Part shown: positions 60,470-64,000 of the stretch, piece after piece
Position numbering within the stretch: the stretch's first letter is position 1
Layout of the letters: each line of letters begins with the position of its first letter
Source of the DNA: Dillenia suffruticosa
Taxonomy: Eukaryota > Streptophyta > Magnoliopsida > Dilleniales > Dilleniaceae
NCBI GenBank assembly: GCA_033439265.1
Contig: JAVTVX010000012.1
Span: forward strand, 12,683,501 to 12,747,500
Direction: 5' to 3'
Length of the DNA: 64,000 bases
Program-made: the position numbers and the translations under genes
The notes under the pieces: model-generated
What the model saw: the letters and a program-made list of their open reading frames with translations, nothing else
Databases searched by the model: none
What the model was told of the DNA's origin: nothing

Positions 60470-62001
60470 TCTAACGCATAGTAAGACACGGTAAACGACG
60501 GTAACCGATGATGAAAGTATTAACATTTTATAACATATGGTAATTGATGATAGATCAATAACATTTCCCAACTCAATCGTAATCGACAATTAAAGTAACA
60601 ACATCCAATAACACATGGTAAGTGATATTAAAATCAGTAACTTATTCTAACCATAGCCTAACATAAAAGTAGTAACACATAGTAACACAAAGTAACACAT
60701 AGTAACACATAGTATGGTAACACAAAATAACACATAGTAACTGTATTTTGTCACTCAATGTTAACTACGTTTCGTAACACTTTTTACCCGTCAATATTTA
60801 GCATCATTTTGTAAATCAATAGTAACCGATCATAAAAAACTAATTTTACTAACACTTTTCTATCGTCAATATTTTAAAACATTTTGTAATTTAATAACAA
60901 TCGATGTTAAAATCAAAAATTTTACTAACACTATTCTACCGTCAACAACCATTTTGTAACTCAGTGGTAACCGATGATGAAGTAGTAAGATCTCCTAACA
61001 CATGATAAGTGACTATAAAATCACCAATTTGACTGACAATTTTTTACCATGGACATTTTGTACAATTTCATTACTGAATGGTAACCGTTAATATTTAGTA
61101 CAATTTTGTAACTCATGGGTAAGTGTCAATATTTTCTAACATTTTCTATCTCAATAACAATCGATGCAAATGCTAGTAACATATGGTAGCACATAGTAAC
61201 CGACCATAAAACCACAAATTTTGCTAACATTTTGCACCGTCAACATTTTGTATCATGTGATAACACATGGTGACTGTAATACAGGGTAACATATGGTAAC
61301 ACATAGTAACTGACGGTGAAGTCACTAATTTTACTAACATTTGTAATGTCAATATGTTGTGACATTTTATCACTCAACAGTAACCGTTAATTTTGTAACG
61401 TCTCGTAATACTTTTCTACTATTCACATATTATACAATTTTGTAATTCAATAGTAACCGATCATACAATACTAATTTTACTAACACTATTCTACCGTCAA
61501 CATTTTGTAACATTTTGTAATTCAATGGTAACTGATGATGGATTAGTAACATCTCCTAACGTATGATAAGTGACTATACAAACCATTAATTTTACTAATA
61601 CTTTCCTACCGTTGACAATTTGTATAATTTTGTAACTCAATAGTAACCGTCAATATTTGGTACAATTTTCTAACTCATTTCTAACCGTTAACATTTTCTA
61701 ATATTTTCTATCTCAATTGCAACCGAAAATAAAGGTAGTAACATATGGTAACACATGGTAATCATCACAAGTTTTACCATCTGACATGGTAACTGACGAT
61801 ACATCACTAGTTTTACCAACTCTATCATTCTGTCAGTATACATATGTGACATGCTCCAACAGTAGCCCATAGCGTCATGATATATCTATCTCAACTGGTG
61901 TATATCCAACTGAATGTGCTTCCGTTGGAGAAAGTATTGCTGATGGATTTAGTTATGCAGACGGTTTTTGACCATTACCTCAATGCTCTAATTTTATAGT
62001 G
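60470..62001 (-). repeat. CACTA right subterminal repeat array and terminus (element III)
   Basis: About 1.4 kb of short degenerate repeats (GTAACCGATGATAAAGTAGT, 'acattttgtaactcaatagtaaccg'). It is followed by the single-copy subterminal segment with the inverted motif at 61881-61905, a CCGTTGGAGAAAGTATTGCT stretch and the terminus ATTTTATAGTG ending at 62001. The downstream order (TNP2, TnpA-like gene, array, terminus) is that of a CACTA element read left to right. Confidence 0.78.
61972..62001 (-). repeat. CACTA terminal inverted repeat, right end
   Basis: The reverse complement reads CACTATAAAATTAGAGCATT then GAGGTAATGG. It matches the left-oriented termini at 18065, 26393 and 34720 at 27 of 30 positions. 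Flanking bases are TAG. Confidence 0.75.
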
Positions 62002-62029
62002 TAGTTATTTACTAGTCAGTTACTACTAA

Positions 62030-62330
62030 GAAGTATTATGACACAACACTATTAAAAAATGTTAGTAATGGTCGGTTATCGCATTATCATAGTATCACAT
62101 ATGTTCATATGTGAGGAAATGTCATAAGTTTTATGGACGGTTAGCACAAGTGTTAGAATCTCTTATCATCAGTTACTATCGATTGACTCATATTATTTTA
62201 ATTAGTTACTATCTTATATCTTTAAATGTCAAAAAAAAAGAAACTGGGTTGGGAAATGTACTGCGTATCAAAAAATTAGAAAATGTTGGGAAATGTTAGA
62301 AACTTTTGTAAAATATTATAACCGGACAAT
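62030..62330 (+). repeat. CACTA subterminal repeats in left-end orientation
   Basis: Immediately beyond the terminus at 62001, the short repeats appear in the opposite orientation ('atggtcggttatcgcattatcatagtatc', 'cttatcatcagttactatcgattg'). This is as in 17580-18064, not as in 60470-61830. It is therefore part of a different element, into which the element ending at 62001 may have inserted. Confidence 0.6.
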
Positions 62331-62487
62331 GATTACAATAGGATAACAAAAAAAAAGATTACATATCCCACGATCCAAATCCATATCTTCTAAGATATTC
62401 ATACATATGCTTCACTTCAAATATCACAAAGATTACCAGCACAGCCCCACCTTCATGTCAATCTATAAATTCATAAAAAGAAGCAGT

Positions 62488-62656
62488 GAGATGAATATAA
62501 TATAATGGTACATGTAAAAAATAGTTATAAATAAAAATATTATCTTTGATAGAGTACGTCAATCGATTGATAAAATAAAAATAAAATAAAAATAAATAAT
62601 GAGATGAATATAATATAATGGTACATGTTAAAAATAGTTATAAATAAAAATATTAT
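62488..62656. repeat. Direct repeat of 56 bp
   Basis: GAGATGAATATAATATAATG begins each copy, at 62488-62543 and 62601-62656, separated by 57 bp. The copies differ at about one position. No associated gene. Confidence 0.8.
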
Positions 62657-62707
62657 ATTTTGGTGAGGTGGGGATAATGATGATTGTTGATTTCTATGTA
62701 CACTTCC

Positions 62708-64000
62708 TGTCACGCTCCGAACCGGGATAATGAGTAGCCGCAAGTTGTCCTGGATGCCGGCTACATTTTTTTTCAGAAAATCGGACAGAATCTCCCCATA
62801 TTTTGGAGGTCCCCCATATACAATTTACCCTGTAATATTCACAACCATTCTGTTAATTTAATAAAAAGGCCACCCCAGCCTTACAACCATTAATCAAACC
62901 ACAGCCGACAATGAGGACAACGCAAGGTTATACAAATTTCTAGCAGTCCTAGCCACAAACATCTACTGTCATGCTAAACTAGAGCATGAGCAGCCGCCAC
63001 ACCGAGCGGATCTAAATGTTTATACACATGTACAATAAATTCTCAAGTTAACATTTTAAATACATATAGGTGCCTCAATGCAAGTGAACCGAGTCAATAT
63101 GAGAGTTTCTCGAATAAATATCCATAATTATACAGTCATCCCAGAAAATAAATAGATAAGTACATTGATCAAGTTAAAATCTCCGATAATTATAGTGGAA
63201 GATATGGTAACATCCAAACTCAAGTCCGGTGCTATCAAGTCCACGTCACAAGTATCAAATTATAAATTTTTTCTTCAGTTCAAGACTAATCTTGTGGGAA
63301 AGAAAGTGAGGGGTGAGTATTTATGGGAGGATATTCAGCAAGTGAGGGGATTGATATCGTGCTATCAATATCGAGGGTGAACTTGGAATGTCAAAGCATG
63401 TAACATAATATCAAGTGTGCAAAAATAACATGTTGTTTCAAAGTAAAACATATCTCAAGACACATATCAGAAAATGACATATGCATCCATCCGTGTATCA
63501 AGTCATATATGTAGAGCCGACCGAACAAACATCCCTGACAATAGCCTACCTCAATCAAGGATGGGCGCATTGGGGGTTTTCACTATGCAAATATCAAATA
63601 ATGGCTCTCTACCCCAATGTTGGTCACAGGCTACTCCAACTAACCTGTAAATAATAATAATAATATATATATATATAGTCAGCCGTGTATGGTATCTCGT
63701 CCAATGCTAGACAGAGGTAAGGTCAACCTAAGACACCCATACACATGACAATTTGGCGGATACCTCCGGCCGAAATGTATTCGAGCACAAGGGGTGCCTC
63801 TACCAAATGTCCTTCGTTGTTACGGAATACTATAGGAAGCATATCACCATATCACCAAATCAGCCGGGCACGTAACCCCATGCATCACATCATCATGTCG
63901 GCCGAGCACATAGCCCCATGCATCGTAACTTAACATCGGCCGGGCGTACAACCCAAATAGTACATGTAAATCCATTCAAAACTACGTGGCAATACAATGG
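62708..64000 (-). mobile_element. Possible LTR or related repeat, partial, running off the window
   Basis: At 62708 composition changes sharply and the sequence begins TGTCACGCTCCGAACCGGG. Its reverse complement, ending GGAGCGTGACA, resembles the 3' end of many plant gypsy LTRs. The following 1.3 kb is GC-richer, contains a 38-bp minisatellite (63861-63954) and no coding domain. No primer site or polypurine tract is in view, so orientation and class are uncertain. Confidence 0.4.
63861..63954. repeat. 38-bp minisatellite, two and a half copies
   Basis: Copies start CAGCCGGGCACGTAACCCCA (63861), CGGCCGAGCACATAGCCCCA (63899) and CGGCCGGGCGTACAACCC (63937), with a 38-bp period. Confidence 0.78.

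Noticed and set aside
60213-60589. Overlapping ORFs of up to 114 codons on both strands over the GC-rich minisatellite
   Set aside because: Seven-residue periodicity on both strands is the signature of a 21-bp tandem repeat, not of a gene.
1-64000. tRNA or rRNA genes
   Set aside because: None seen on either strand; the only tRNA-like sequence is the tRNA-Asp complement in the two primer-binding sites.

Overview
The window looks like nuclear DNA of a flowering plant, from transposon-rich heterochromatin. It is very AT-rich, has no intact long gene, and its recognisable coding pieces are plant transposon families split by introns or broken by stops. These are CACTA (En/Spm) TNP2 and TnpA-like proteins, a tRNA-Asp-primed Ty3/gypsy-type LTR element, Ulp1-like (C48) protease genes and a 'putative plant transposon protein' ORF. 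I cannot name the species.

Layout. (1) 1-7523: two related, decayed CACTA copies head to tail, with right ends at 2959 and 7523. (2) 7766-14072: a non-autonomous LTR retrotransposon arranged LTR-internal-LTR-internal-LTR, with two primer sites, two short gag pseudogenes and an imperfect outer target-site duplication. (3) 14063-39044: three nearly identical direct copies of an 8.33-kb unit. Its left breakpoint lies inside the last 10 bases of the third LTR, and the junctions share a TTGA microhomology. Each unit carries a CACTA left-end block, a second CACTA-type terminus, a 2.2-kb higher-order tandem array and a decayed genic remnant. (4) 39774-44479 and 48040-51640: two diverged Ulp1-type protease pseudogenes on the minus strand, with a plant-transposon ORF pseudogene (46070-47393, plus strand) between them. 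(5) 52689-62001: a CACTA element whose TNP2 gene lost its catalytic core, followed by a multi-exon TnpA-like gene, a GC-rich minisatellite, a subterminal repeat array and a terminal inverted repeat at 62001. (6) 62005-64000: another CACTA subterminal block, a 56-bp direct repeat and the edge of what may be a further LTR.

Nothing here looks capable of autonomous transposition. The main interest is structural: the recent triplication, the higher-order array inside it, and terminal repeats at 18065 (and its two copies) and 62001 that may be the two ends of one very large composite CACTA carrying the protease pseudogenes. All family assignments come from reading motifs by eye; no database search was run.
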